Assembly (NCBI GenBank): GCA_012295275.1
Contig: CM022669.1
Location: forward strand, 1,729,140 to 1,793,139
Source of the DNA: Chrysomallon squamiferum
Taxonomy: Eukaryota > Mollusca > Gastropoda > Neomphalida > Peltospiridae
Length of the DNA stretch: 64,000 nt
Reading direction: 5' to 3'
The notes below the pieces were generated by a model. The model searched no databases and was not told where the DNA came from. It saw only the letters and a list, made by a program, of their open reading frames with translations. A program made the position numbers and the translations under genes. Shown here piece by piece: positions 13,801 through 28,339 of the stretch; positions within the stretch are counted from its first letter, which is position 1, and each line of letters opens with the position of its first letter.

Positions 13801-16800
13801 TATACATATATCTCTGTAAAATGTGTTAAAATTAGCATGTTTGTATTTTTCTTTTTTTCTTTAAATATAAATACTTTCTAATACAATGTATTTTTGCTTA
13901 CAAATTAATATAATGTAATAACGTTTCAATTTTAAACTTTCCTAACAATTATTAACTGATTTATTTATTTGTTTTTCATCTATTCTGCACTCTGATAGTT
14001 ATAATAATCAATGTCAGTTCAAGAAGATCAACAGGTAATACTATTTTAGGAACATTTCTCAATGTCACTACTGAATGCTGCATTTGCTAATACTAAGGCT
14101 GTGATAAGGCTGCTTCATATTTGGATTTTTTTATCAGTTTTAATCTCAAACATGTTATATTTGGATATTGATTCAATTGTTATTAAAATAAAGTTATTTA
14201 TTTATGCCATTTTAATTTTTGACATATTGCAAATAGTGCTGAAGTAACCATTCAATCATTCCAAGAAATCATATACTCATCTATCACCAAGCAGTTTAGT
14301 AGTGAAAAATTCAGTACAGGTATATCATTTTTTAATTTTTAATTTTTTTATGTCCTCTTTCTATTTAAAACAATACATTTTATTTATTTACTATTGTTTA
14401 TATTTGAATGAAATGTTGAAAATGGATGTTCTCTTGCCATAGATTATTACCAGGTGATGCTGGCATTTGAAGATTATAATAAAATGGATCTGTTCTGCCT
14501 TTTCACTCTTTTTATTAAACTTCTTGAAAATAATTTTATTTTTTAAAATGTTTTAGTCAGGGTAGAATACAGATAAAAACTAACTCTATTTTTATATTTG
14601 TGGACACCACTAAATGTAAGCATTTACAGATTCTTTGCTAACATGTTCAAGTTTAAATCAGAGTAGTTTCATCTCCTAGAAGTTCAATTTCCATAATAAG
14701 TATAACCCAGTCAACAGTATGTATATATCTAAAAGTCACTAATAGTGAAAGTCATGGAAGGATATGAGACGAAATAAGAAATTTTTATTATTTTTATATT
14801 TTAAAGTTACTTTTTATTTATTTTTAATGACCATTATTTTATTCTATACTTTTTATTTATTTTTTTTTTTTTTTTAATGTATATAAATTTTGGTAAACTA
14901 ATACCCAAAACCAAATAACATACAGAAAGGTATGTACTGAATACATTAACCTGTATATTTTATTTTGTATCGCAGTAATACAAATCAATAAACAGGTGAT
15001 GATTTCAGCAATGGAATAGTGGAACATGATATTGTGTTAGTTATATAACAAAGAGTTCCAGTTAAGGGAGATAATTTCCTTTGTTACAGGTTTAATGAGG
15101 TGTTCCAACCACTGGGGTATTACTCATAATCATCAGCTATTCGTGGCAGAGAATTAGATCCTTCTAGTTAATATCCCAACTTTGATAGGAAAAAATGTAA
15201 ACTGTAAACAACTATAATTACTAAGGCTTTTTTTTTATAACTATTTCAAGCATTTGTGGAATTTTAAATGTTAGTTAAGATAAAAGTCTTTAAAATATTA
15301 TGGCACAGTTTGTTGGTTGTTTTTTTATTTGCAAAATGATAAAACACATATATATAAAGAGTGAAAGAAGACAGAAGTAAAACACACAGAAATACACAAA
15401 ATAGATGTGTATACATATATAATCATAATGTATTTAATTCAAAATTGAACACTTTATAAGTTTATATACAATTAGAGAAGAATTATTTAGAATTACATAT
15501 TTTTGGTTTAGTTGCTGTATTGAAGAATCACTAGATTTTTCTGTAAAATAAGAATAAATATAGATGTTACAAATACTAATTTTATTCTTTTTAACATAAA
15601 AGATAATTGTTTATCTTTCTGTATGTTTTCCATGTGATTTGCCAATTTGCACTATCTTAAAATTAGCTGCATATTCTTTTGACTGGTAAAACGTAGCATT
15701 CTTGAGATCACACAAGACAAATCAAGTAGAATTTATGCATGTCCTAATCTGAAAACATTCTTGCTTAAGAAATATTTTTCTAGCCAGAATGATTATATCT
15801 TTGAGTTTAATAATAATAACAATAATAATAATAATAATAATGATATTCCAATGGAAACAACTGTGAAAACAATGTTTCATTACACTGATGTTCTTGCAAC
15901 ACTCAAAAGATGCTTTATGATTATTTCTGTTTGGAATATCAACTGAGAATACGTCTGTATATTAGAGAATATAATTATAGATGTTGCAAATAGTTAAATC
16001 TAAAGGAAAAAACTGGAATTTGAACATTTTAGTTATTATCATTATCAAAAACTGAAAGACATTCATATATGCATGTATGCAAGTCATAATTATTAACAGG
16101 ATAATAAGTAAGCATGTATTTTCAGCAATTGTATTAAAATATTTTTCATTGCTATCACTTCTCATTGTGATAAACATTAAAGATGATTTCAAACACATTT
16201 TTTCTATGATACATTTCATGTTTGCAAGTATTGCCACTTGTTCTGATTCCAATCTGAATACTACAAGATAAAAATAATAGAAATCAAGTACAATATGAAT
16301 GATTCAGTGAAAAGATACAGTGGAACATAAGTGCACCAGTGATAAAATATTTTAAAAAATAAATATATACTCAAAATTCACTTTAAGCATTGATAACATC
16401 AAAACAACACTTTTGGGTATGTAAAGATTTGCTGTTTTCTCTTTATTCCTTCCAACCAGTTCATGTTACACATTTCACAGACAGCATCAAACAATTTTTA
16501 AATAAAATAATCAGGAAGAACCTGAATTGACAAATTTTATTTTTACTTGTAATATAATAAAAACATTAAATTTAATACTTGTGACACATTTGCATTCCAT
16601 ATGATACTAATCTAGAAACTTTCAAAACTGGGACTGAAATGTTGTTTACAGCTGTTCCCATAGTTTATAGTTAGGCCTATTCTATGTGGCAGGTCCGCAC
16701 TGCAAGACAGTGCAGGATTGGTAAAAAGCACAACTTGAGAATACTGTATGTTTTACTAACTGTAACAATGTGCAATGCAAATTGTCAGACTGACAAATTG

Positions 16801-18779
16801 TGAGGAACATGTGCATTATCTGTAAGTATAAACAATGGATTTTGAACATAAATTATCTAATGAGGAAAAGTCAAATTTTAAATTGCTAATACTGGCATAC
16901 AGAACATAATATCATGTTTATTTTATTTGTGGTTGTCCAGTCTACCTAAAAAAATACCATCCATACATACAACCACATAACTGAATTCATTAAATTTTTA
17001 GATACAATCATAATATATATATTTTCTGATATACCATAAGTCAACAAAACAAATTTCAGTTTGAAAACCAAAGCACGTGTTCACAAGATGAATATATTTA
17101 TCCATATACAATAACACCCAAAATACTATTTATCATAAAATGCACATACTGTCATACACACAATAAAATGCTGGAAATGGTTACAGTGTTTTCACAAAAA
17201 GAAATGCCATGCAACCAATGAAAACACTGTCATGTAATATGAAAACAATGTCACTTTCTGATGATGATAATGCAATGTGCTACTCCAATGACCACAACAT
17301 ATGAATGATGTCACTCTCCAATGAGAGTAATGTTTATTATTATCTGACATCAAAATCAACCAGCCAAATCCACATGGACACAAGTTTACACCTGTCAATT
17401 TCTTGATGTTATCAACCTCCACTCCAGCTCTCTGGCAACCATAGCTCGGAGATGACCTTGCTGCAATACTCTAATTCTAAAACAGCCCAAATAATGTCTG
17501 ACATGGAATATAATATTTGGTCCACTGCTTAAATACTGCATGTGTATTTATATTTTTAAAAAAGGTGAAACTGTCTTTTTCCTTATTGGCCGTTGAACAT
17601 CCGTATTGCAGCAAACATGTTAAGTATGACATGTATATGCATAGCCTTGCACATACATCTCCAAAAAAAAAAAAAAATTGTGTGGTGATTAAAATAAAGA
17701 TATCTGACCTATCCTTCTTGACTAAACACTTTAAAATAATAATTTAAAAAATAATATATAGATGTGCCAGTCTTGCCATATGACAATGTTGAACTCTATG
17801 AACAATATTACAAAAGATATTATATCACCAAAAACAAAAATCAGTTTCACTTCATTCAGCTGAAAAACCAAATTCAGAAGTGATTTTGTACATTATTGGT
17901 AGGACAAACAGAATAATACTTAAGCTGAATATCATAAAGTTCAATGCACTTTACTTTTTTTGTTGTTTTTTATTTTTGGCTTTTGTTTTTGTTTTATTGT
18001 TGTTGTTGTTCGTTTTGAAATGGGAAAGGAATGTAAAATATGGATTTCTGCCATTTTAAAACAACCCCCCCCCCATAAAACAACGACAACAAAAACAAAC
18101 AGCTAAAAATTAAGACATTTTGTGTGATCAATGAGGCATTTTGCACAATAAGAGAAATTAGCAGGGGAAACTGTATAATCTGGCCTATGGTGATAACAGT
18201 AGCTCATCGGGATATTTCAAGATACACGTCAGTGTAGTTTTATGATGTGAAAACTACAACCTAGCTCACCAGTAATTCCCAAAACAATTGTTTGAAAGCC
18301 ATAAATTGGCTTGTGAACCAAAAGTATAAAATGAAAACCTTTGAGCCAATGTCACTTCGCTTTAAAACACTCAGTAAATGAGTATGCCTGTCTCCTTTAT
18401 ATAGCAAACAATAAAATGTTTCAGATACAACCATAGAATGCTATAAACCATAGCATGTTGGCTATCCGTCATTATTAATACAAATATAAAAATGTTTCCA
18501 TCCACACATACATGCACTACACATTTTTAATTTGTTTTTAAGAAAAAGCAATGAAAAATAAACAATATACACATATTTAACATTACATGAACTTATAGAA
18601 TATATTTCTTAATAGTGTAATATGTCAGTTAATTATTGCAGATATAAAATATTAGTAACTGTTGTTATAAAGACACATGAATTCTGTATATTAAACAATT
18701 CAAGACAAAGATATATATATGTTCACTTTATTATGTAAACTGAAACAATGTAAATAAATAATAACCAATTTTAATGTGT

Positions 18780-18825
<46 letters not shown>

Positions 18826-21800
18826 GAATTCAGTTTATTAGATCACACTTTTCTCAGCTTAAAAACGTGTATCTCAGTATATTCTAGGAGCCATGGAAAC
18901 TCAGATTGTTGATAAGTGTGATGGGTCTGGCCATGTTAAGAACATTAACAACATTTCTCTTGAAAACAAGAAAAAAAAACATTTGGAAAAGACACAAGTA
19001 ATGTGTATGAATAATCATAGATCCATAAGTTCATGCAAATTCTTATTCAGATTTGCTGTACAAAAAAAAAAAAATGTAATGAAGATATGTCTGTCATTGT
19101 CAGGTCTATTTGAATTAAATATTTATGTATAAAGATTGGTTGTACAAATACATAGTCATCATGAACACAGATATATTGAATCTATATTGTTGGTATCACT
19201 TATTTAATACAACACAAACCTATATTTAGATTTTTTTAGACAGTATTTTATTGTGACCTTTTGGTTTAGTTATTATTACAAACTAACCTCACTAATGACA
19301 TTAAGTCTCAGGACAGAATTATCTGTAAATGTCAATGTTATGTCTTAATTGACAACCATACAATAATATAGACTATATCTAAATAACTTTTAACATGATA
19401 TAATTAGTGTTGTGTTATATCTACATAACCCATGATATCATAATTACAAATTAATTAGCTGTAATCTATATTTATTATTACTGATGGATGTGAGTGTATA
19501 ATATAACTAAACCAAAAGGTGAAAATAAAAGTTTATTTATATTTAAAAAAGAGTGTTGGTGAAATATAAAAATATATGTGATAAACAGTATATAGAAGAG
19601 AACCAGATATTAGATACTGGTTTATTCATCATGTGTTAAGTTCAAAATGCTAAATGGACAGTGTTTCTTAATGCATTGTAGCCTGGCCATTCTTGAAATC
19701 GGACACAGATGTGATATGTATTTACCAGCTGTTTCTATATACAGACCAGTTTTCAGAGCAAACATCTGAGTTTAGAATATAACTTTAAGAGTTACAGAAG
19801 ATGTGCTATAGAATATATTATGTATTTTTCTTTCTTTCACTGTGTGTGACTGTAAGATTGTATTAATTTATTTTCATTAAAGAATAAGAATGGTGCAAGT
19901 GTACTTATGGCTTTTGAGGAAGACAAATTGTTGTAATGGCAGCAGGGTTAGAATGAGACATGGGCAGTTATGACCTTATGGTCATAGCCATTGTTTTAAG
20001 TGCACTGTTAATCTGTTAATCAATTTAATGATTTAATTAGTACAGATTTTCCACTGAAATCCTCTGTCAGTATCTGATGCAATTTAGTCTCTATTTCAAC
20101 ATTTTCACATGCTTTTATAACTCAGTCTAGCCACCTTTGTATGTGTCAGATACAGGGTTTTTCTTTTACTTCAAAGCTGACTTATGTAAAAGTTCTTTAA
20201 CTGATGTACAGTGTATATTACTTAAAATATTTTATTTCTTCAATATTGGTAAAACAAGTAACAGTTCACTGATATAAACGTATCTGTCACACTTACACAC
20301 TGTCTGGATCATCACTATCAGTAGGTTGAATACCTTGGAGTGGATGAAAACTGGTCTGTAAATAATTCAGATACCTCACTTCTAGCAGTAGCTAATTTAC
20401 TTGGAAATAGACTGAAGATATTCTGAAGTAACTGGATATACTGAAATAAAGCCCATAAAAAACAGAACTCATAAAGGAAATCATCTTTTTAGCTTACATA
20501 GATCTGTAACATTACAGTTTATATATGCCTGACATAATGCAGTCTGGAGAAAAAAAAGTTAAATTCTTCACATCCTTACAAAAAATTAATATTCAGATGG
20601 ATACACAAAATGGAATAGGAAATATCACCTTGTCGCTGTTTCTATTGGGAAAATAAACTGATTACCACTATCCCAAAAAACAACACCCACTTGGACAAAA
20701 CATTTTAGAAACACAACATTTCAGATAATATTGACATATTTTATTTTGAAGATATGCATCCAGTATCTTGTTCTTTGGTAAATCATGTGCATTAAAAACT
20801 TTGCTGCATCTTAAGATTTTACAAACTGAACAGTGGACAAATATCCTGTTACCTTTGGATCATCTAGATAGTCATGTGTTTAATGATATGCATCATGCCA
20901 TTGCCACATATTACATCTCGTGCATTTTTGATTCATACATAGGACAAAATAGCACTTCTCCATGATGTTGTTACTATACTGATGACAAATTACTGAAGAA
21001 AGATCATAAACAGATGTTCATTTGGCCACAGAAAGGTTAAAATATATACTTCTATTTATGTGACAGGTCAGACGTTTCACAAAAAGTATGTGAAACAATA
21101 AGTTAAATATATTTACCTCCTAGTACAGCTTATACCATAGCAAAGGTGTTAACTAATTGGAAATAAAATGGTTACAATTTAGAAAATCAGAGAAAAGGTT
21201 CATTAAGAAAGAAGTTCTTAGTTGGACAATGAGGTGGTTTGTATAAACAAAAATTGACAATTTCTGAACTAAAGAGAAAAATATCTTATTTCATTGTGTC
21301 AAGATAGAGTTATTCCTTCAGAATATCCTCAGTATTATTATAAGATTAATCAGATGGTAAAGTAAGAGACTGAAAGTGAAAACGATTTAGAATAAAAGAT
21401 TTAACTTGCAGTGTTGCTCTACACCAGCCATTTTACTGTAATCACCAGAATACAAACTTTTAGTATCAATTTTAAATACCAGATTGAAAACAAGAGGTGA
21501 AGTTTTAATGTAGAAATAATTCTTTTATAACAAATTTAAAAGACTATATCTTAAGATTATATCAAATATAATTACATTTGATGTGAGTTATTATTTCGAA
21601 AAAATGTTTTTAACTATTTATTAGTTGATATCCTTTGCAAATAATAAAAAAATCTATAAAATAACAAATATGAAATATGTTTCACATATATATTTACAGA
21701 ATATGTCATGATGACATGTATGCCATTATGATCATGACTGTTTGGTTAATATATAAAAACCAAAAAGATGTTGTGCACTTACAATTTTCTGTTCTTTTAA

Positions 21801-24800
21801 ATGCATCACAATTAACTTTATGCCAAAAAGACTCACAACTTTTCACAACTTTTCACGTTGGGATTTTCATATGCCTGAATGTTGTAAGAGATTTGGGGGG
21901 AAAGGAAGTTGAGCTATAAACAAAACTACTGTGATGAAGTGTTCTGAATATACAAGTTGTTCAACAAGCTATAAACATGAATAATATAGTTATACTCTAT
22001 GTAATTACTACAAAAGCAATTTGGACTGTTTATTTTACCTTAATATCAATAGTTTAAAATAATAGCCTTTTTACTAGTTAAATTTAGTCTCTTTGTGTAA
22101 ATGGCAAATTATAATTTTACTACAGCCACACAATAAATACATCTCTATTATCTTAGTATAAGTATTAAGATATATTATATAGAATAGCATAGAAAACACA
22201 TTACCAGATATGAATGGGTGCATGTATCAGATTAAACATTTCAGTGAACCAGCAGGCACTGTCCACATCCAGGCCAACATTTTACAATACCAAGACAATA
22301 TCACCATATTTTTCACCTCTGTATTTCACAATGTTCTTTCATATGGGCTGTGCACCTAATGACCATATGCTGAAACCTATCCTGATTGACTGATATTGAA
22401 ATAATTGCAAACATTTGACAGGAGTGTATCATCACTGGAGATTACATCATTAAATGGTGTGCTTTTCTCTGATAAATCCCATTTCCATTTAAGAAATGCT
22501 GATGGTTGATTGCAGGTGTGGGTAAGGCATGGATAATATTACCACAATGACTGCTGTGTCCAGAGAGATCAATCAGGTAAATGAAGTGTCAAGGGGTGGG
22601 GTCACCAAACAGCACTCCATAACAAAAATGTCTGCACTCAACAAGATCGTTTTGCTTGGAATGGCCAGCACTGTCCCCTGATTTATCACAAGTAAAGCAT
22701 CTTTGGGATTACCTTGGTCAGTGCATCTCACATTTACTACAAATGAAAATCTTTAAAAAACAGGAATAATGTCCTACTTTTAATGCTGCAGATGGTGGTC
22801 ATACATGCTACTGATGTTTAATTATAACCACACATATCTTTCATACATAGATGAATTAAAAGTAACCAATATTTTTCTATTCCTTTTTACATCATCAATC
22901 TGCTGCTATTAAACAACAAAAACATTTACTGCTCAGGTATTATTTTCAAAATCCAATCATTTCTTGGTGCTGAGTTGTTAATGCTGTTCAGTATATAATA
23001 CTGTATTTAATAAATTTTATTACTACAACTGATAGAAGCAAAATGTTCATTTGTATATAAATCAGTGTATAAAAATTAGAAGTCTTAACTGCTAACACTA
23101 ACTAAGACAAGAAATAAAATAAATTATGACGTAAGTTAGTTTGACGTTTACAAATTGTCTATACAACTACATCTAATTTAATTATTCACCATCATCATCA
23201 TTACACATTCAAAAAGACTGGCCTAATGGCTGTTGGATATGATAATGACATGCTGCTTTTTTGTCTTAATTGAGTCATCCTCTGCCAAGTGGTTCCTTTC
23301 CATTCTTTCTTTGTTTATCTGGTTTTCCTATAGATCAGTCATGGATAAACATTGACCCTAGGTACTTTCTAAATCAGCATGCCTAATTTCACAAGGAAAA
23401 TAACACTGATGATGAGCTATATCTAAGTTAACTGCTTCTCTGTTACATTTTTTTTTGTTTCCTGATTATGTGATATTTAACACACTTCTTTCAATCTTTG
23501 TTTGTGCTGCTGCAATTCTGTTGTTTGCCTGTTTAGTTGCAGCCTATGTCATTGCTGGTATACATGTTTGTTCTAGAAGATTCCAGTTTCCTTTGATGAT
23601 GATATTTTGTATGTGGTTGTTAACTAATGTTTGTTTATTTTCTCCCTAGTGCTGTACATGTCTCAGACAAAACTTTCAGTGTTCTGTTAGTATGCTGTTG
23701 ACATATACTGTTATGAATCAAGTTTTCATTTGAAATGGGAAATAACTTACATGGGAAATAAAAGGATTATTAAAATAACTGACTGTTTTGATATGGTTTG
23801 TTGCCTGTAAGTTTTCAGAAAAAACAGAAAAATTCCAGCAGAGACTGATTTGTGAAGAGAAATATCAAATAAGAGCAACAGTATGGCAGAATGTCACTGA
23901 TTCACAACAGTATGTATGGCTGCAAGAACTACACAATGGTTTGGTCACATCAACTCAACTATCATCTTAAATATTTTTCTTCTTGGGGTTTAATTTCCTT
24001 TTATTCCTAACGTATAAATGTAAACCCAATTATTTTATATTAGAAATAGAAAACAATGTTTTCCCAAAGTCAAAACATTTTATAAAGAACTATGACATGC
24101 CCCAGTACATTTTCTAAGCAGCTGATTTTTTATTGTAATTATAATTATAATAATACAAATTTATGCATTATTAGTTTAAAAATATATTAATGCTAATTTA
24201 TTAATGGTGTTTGGTTTTACAAATTTAGACAACGTGCCAAAAAAAGTCATTCTGAATGTAATTTTGGTTATATATGCTTCACTTGTCATATTGCATCAAA
24301 GATTATAAAACAGTACTTTTAAGATAAATTATCATTTCAAAATAAAACTGAAAAGAATTCATCTAAGATGATGGCGCTTAAAGATAATTATCCTTTCTCA
24401 GAAATAATAAGGCGTTAACTGAAGTTTTAATAATTATATTTTGACAAGCACTTACTGATTTAGCCATTATACTTCCAAAATAAAATTATAAATCTATGGT
24501 AAATTGTCTAGAATCAATTATTTAGCCTGATTCCAGTTGTTAGAATAATTATATCTTATCAAAAACAAGACTTGAAAAGAAAATTGTTATAATTAAATTT
24601 TATCAGAAAGTTACAATTGGAAAAACAAAAATTAAAACCTTTATTTGTAATAAATAAGGCTTTCTTTTGTATATATATATATAGTTTCTTTTTCTTTCTT
24701 TCTTTTATATTATTATAAATTTTTTGTATTTGTTTGTTTATATACACACATATACAAACAGACAGATAGAAACACAACACACACAACTCAGTTTAGCTTG

Positions 24801-25604
24801 GCCTAATAAAAACTAATACAAGCACTATTGATTAGTTAGAGTAGAGGTCTACCAGGATATGAAGACAAGAGAATGGAGACCCAGTTTGAATGCTATTCTT
24901 CTTTATTACACAGGCTGTTAGAAAAATCAATATATAAAAAATAAATAAAATCGCCAGGCCTTTAACAAAAACTGTTACATTATCAAAACAATTTTTGTTA
25001 TTTAGAATGTGCAGTCAATGAATGTTTTACTTTAAAAAAAATGTTCTCTATACAGTCATATCTGATGTTTCTGTGTGATATCAAACGATTTGTCACCATT
25101 TTCAATGTCATATATTTAATTAATATTTGGAATTTTTCATATTTGTATCTGTTCTTATTTTATTTTCATTATCTATGTGTGGATATTTTGTAAAGAAAAA
25201 CATTTTCACAACATGAAACAAGAAATAAATTTACAAAGATATATCACCAGTATAAAAAAAAAAACGCAGCAAAAGACATCTTATTATTTCAATGTTAAAA
25301 AATATTTATCTTTATGGTCTGTTTAATAAGAAGTATATATACTACAAATATGCTAACATTCATGTAGTATGATTTAATAACATGACTTGTATTACTTTCT
25401 TCTTTGTTTAATTAGAAGAGAAATGACTCATCAATTGTAAATAATTTATTTGGTTTATAAAAGAACTTATTTAATAGAATCATATAAACATTTTCTGTTA
25501 TCATTGTTTTGAACTGAATCAAGAAAATCAATTAACTGAAAGAAAAATTAAGTTTTATTAACTTTTGTTTACTGTTCTTGTGTTTTATATATTAAACAAG
25601 ATAA

Positions 25605-25652
<48 letters not shown>

Positions 25653-28339
25653 CTGTTGTTAATAATAATTAACATCTTCTTTTTTCATATTATGATAATA
25701 TCTCACATTCAGTGAAAAAAAGGGGAAATGCATGACTGACTATCAGTAATAATTTCTTACAGAGTGATATATCAATAAATCAATATATATGAACACAATA
25801 CAACTTCAAAATGATAAAACTGAAGTAATGTATAATTTATTATTATGAGTAAATGGAATGAAAGACTGACTGTTTGATAGTTGTTGGAAGGTTTTTTGTG
25901 TGGATTTATTTTTTATTTTTTTTATTATTATTATTTATCTTACTTTTTATATTATTTTTTTTATGACTCATTTAACAAAATTCAAGTTTCTTTCACTGAC
26001 TTTCATTAATGTACATATCTATGAAAAATACATAAATACAGAACAATAGGTCTGTGATAAAAATATAAATGTTACAATATTTATTTTTAAGTTGGTATGT
26101 TTATATAATTGTAGAATTCCATATGGTAACATTAAACTTTTGATAATATGTTACTGTTCAGATTTTACCTATATAATCACATCATAAACTTATTACAGAT
26201 AACAAGCATATTTTCTTGTTTATTCATACTGAGTAAATTTAATTTCTGTAAAAAGATTTTTCTTTTACTACTATAACAATCTATGAAAAACAATTCAATT
26301 TCCATCTTGGTAATGCTGTTTAAAATTATTGTATTATTAAACTTATTACCATTCATTTTGATTATATATATACAGAAGAAGCATCTCATGTATCATGCCA
26401 CTGAGCAATCAGCATACAAACAGTCCATCCCGATGCAGACAAACATCACCAAATGCATCCCTTTAATGCTAATGATAAAATGTTAGATTATTAATCATAC
26501 CTAATCCAATTCCACAATAAAACATTCATTATTACCATCATATGATCATAACTGCATTTCATAGAACATCAAACTCAAGCAGATTAAATGAATTTCAACT
26601 GTCCATTGTGATTATATAGTTTTTATTACAATAAGCCCAGTACAAAAGAATATATATTATGACATATGGTGTTCTTTTCATTACCCAAAGCAACAGGGCA
26701 TATGCAAACTAACATATTACCAAGTTTTATTACTTTATTTTAATTTATTTGGAAGCAACAGTAATTTACAAAACATGCTAAACTTTTCTGGTTAAGTATG
26801 TAGTTCATCTTTTTTCAAATTTTTCAGATTAAAAGCCTTTTCAGTCAGTTAATATATACATTTTTCCACTGCTTCACTTTTTAATATTTCCTTTTCCTGT
26901 TCAAGAAATACTTTTAATTTTCTGATGAAAAATATCATCACATAATTATCAACAACAAAAGGCATCTTCCAAAATAAGATCAGCTTTATTTGTGCAAAAT
27001 ATTATCAAAACCTGTCACTGGCCAACTCTTTTCTACCAGAGGCAAAAATCATATGGATGGTTAAAAACATTAAATATAGTGATAAATACTGCAATTTAAT
27101 TGAATATTTTTATTCTATTTTAGTAAATTAAATATTTATAATTATACATATACAGATTTAATTATCTATAACTTTAGCTGGGGTAGAATTTTAATTTCAT
27201 GGAATGAACTTGCTATCCTGAAAATTTCATAGTTATTTTGCTGTTTAAGGGTGATTATGGGAATTTAATGAACTTCAACCACAGTTTTCAATATTGTTTC
27301 AGTAGCACTTGAAAAAAGGGGGAAAAATTAAAGATATTTTTGGATTGTAAAATTGCTGTTACTCTGTTAATTTTCAAGTTATCCTCATAAATATGGTATT
27401 ATTTCACAGATTTTTTTCAAGGGTGGCACAATTTTATTATTATTTTTTTTTTTTTTTTTTTTTGCATACCTATGTCAAGAGATCTTCTGGGTCACCAGTT
27501 ACCACCTACCCAATTTTTTACAGAAGCAGATCATCATTATTTTTATTTTGCTCTATGATGTGGAAACCACTTGTATCAGAACCACTGCTAAAAGTCAGTG
27601 AAGTAAGTCAAATTTCTATCATTGTTATTCTGATACATGTAACTTTGTAAGGCACCAAGCTCTCCATAGTTCTGTTAGACTATGTGATCAAAAATACAAA
27701 ACATCAAAAATTATGTTTGTGCATCAAATATCATGGCAGGCTTTTCTACCCTGTCACAAATCTGAATTATGTCAAAAAGATTATGTTCATGTAAATAACA
27801 ACAACAACAACAACAACAACAACAATAATGGTCCGATTTAAAAATGAAAATATTAATATTGGGATTGTTAAGAATATAAAATTATTATCACCCTCTCCTT
27901 TAATGCACATTTACCCCCCCCCCAAAAAAAAATCAGTATTTGTTTACATAATGACGGTAATAATCGGGCTAATATAAATATTAAAATACTGAATCGTGAA
28001 TATAATGATAAAATTATGTTTAAATAAATAATTTGTTTAATTATTCGAAAATATTCTACTTTCACAAATATTTTATTTATTTAATTATTCCATTACTAAA
28101 GTTGACCGTATTATTGTTGTTGTTATTATTGTCAGGATTGATAAAATATCAATATCTTAATAACGGTTCCTCACCTGCCCTCGATAAATAAATCCATATT
28201 TTTGGGCTACCAGACGTGCTGTCTTCTCCCCTCCATCCATATGAACCGCCCAAGTATCTGTATAGTGTTTGCCATACGCAACTTCCAACAGTATAAACCC
28301 TAATATTGAAACCCGTAGAACGCAGTTATAGCCATGCAT
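10711..28339 (-). CDS. Furin-type proprotein convertase, 5' part only (exons 1-2)
   Basis: Subtilisin-like proprotein convertases (furin, PC5, PACE4 group) cleave precursors after basic residues in the secretory pathway. Two minus-strand exons join in phase 0: 28339-28175 (residues 1-55) and 10809-10711 (residues 56-88). Residues 1 to about 23 are a hydrophobic signal peptide. From residue 26 the family prodomain begins (YTDTWAVHMDGG), with AQKYGF at residues 45-50, GQ closing exon 1, and PDYYHFQHRKVAKRS in exon 2. The RKVAKR block sits where family prodomains carry the internal, second autoprocessing site. The exon 1/2 junction after GQ fits my recollection of family structure. The primary cleavage site, catalytic Asp/His/Ser domain and P domain are not visible and should lie left of the window. 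I cannot say which convertase subtype this is. Confidence 0.88.
11818..11842. repeat. Poly(T) tract
   Basis: About 25 consecutive T residues followed by a pyrimidine-rich stretch. Confidence 0.9.
14858..14875. repeat. Poly(T) tract in AT-rich sequence
   Basis: A T-run within a TTTATTTATT-rich segment. Confidence 0.7.
15063..15077. repeat. Molluscan-type short word TAAGGGAGATAATTT, copy 1
   Basis: The identical 15-mer recurs at 32503-32517. Words of the AAGGGAGATAA type are scattered widely in molluscan DNA, probably as ends of small transposons. No longer element could be delimited here. Confidence 0.5.
15810..15842. repeat. (AAT)n trinucleotide repeat
   Basis: About ten AAT units with one AAC interruption. 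Confidence 0.9.
18778..18824. repeat. (CA)n microsatellite, ~22 units
   Basis: A pure CA run preceded by TGTG. Confidence 0.95.
22455..22740 (+). pseudogene. Dead Tc1-like (Tc1/mariner) transposase fragment
   Basis: Around 22464 the plus strand reads FSDKSHFHLRNADG, then a stop, then LQVWVRHG. This matches the transposase block around the second catalytic aspartate (family usually DES; here DKS). At ~22658-22723 it reads EWPALSPDL followed by SQVKHLWDYLGQ, the block with the third catalytic residue, where family members have glutamate and this copy has lysine. The stretch between these blocks is too short, so the DNA-binding-site/DNARPH region has been deleted. Stops and frameshifts confirm it is inactive. 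Degenerate upstream sequence from ~22240 may belong to it. It lies inside the convertase intron, opposite to the host gene. Confidence 0.75.
25606..25650. repeat. (GT)n microsatellite, ~22 units
   Basis: A pure GT run. Confidence 0.95.
27442..27464. repeat. Poly(T) tract
   Basis: A run of about 23 T residues. Confidence 0.9.
27796..27828. repeat. (CAA)n trinucleotide repeat
   Basis: About ten CAA units. Confidence 0.9.
28175..28339 (-). CDS. Convertase exon 1: signal peptide and start of prodomain
   Basis: The start is the ATG at 28339-28337. An in-frame TAA lies 24 codons upstream at 28411-28409, so no longer ATG-initiated product is possible. The 55 residues hold a basic/hydrophobic leader (cleavage likely after AYG, residue 23) and the first strand and helix of the inhibitory prodomain. 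The exon ends GGG CAG before a GTGAGG donor at 28174. Confidence 0.88.

Larger units (their letters stand above)
10810..28174 (-). other. Convertase intron 1 (~17.4 kb)
   Basis: AT-rich, CpG-poor sequence without recognisable host exons. It contains a dead Tc1-like transposase at ~22455-22740, several microsatellites and poly(T) tracts, and the molluscan-type word at 15063-15077. Hand-counting 12001-12660 gives only two CpG dinucleotides. Confidence 0.7.

Noticed and set aside
20320-20560. Possible transposon fragment (VEYLGVDENWSVNNSD and following)
   Set aside because: The YLGV-like string resembles reverse-transcriptase sequence, but nothing flanking it supports that.
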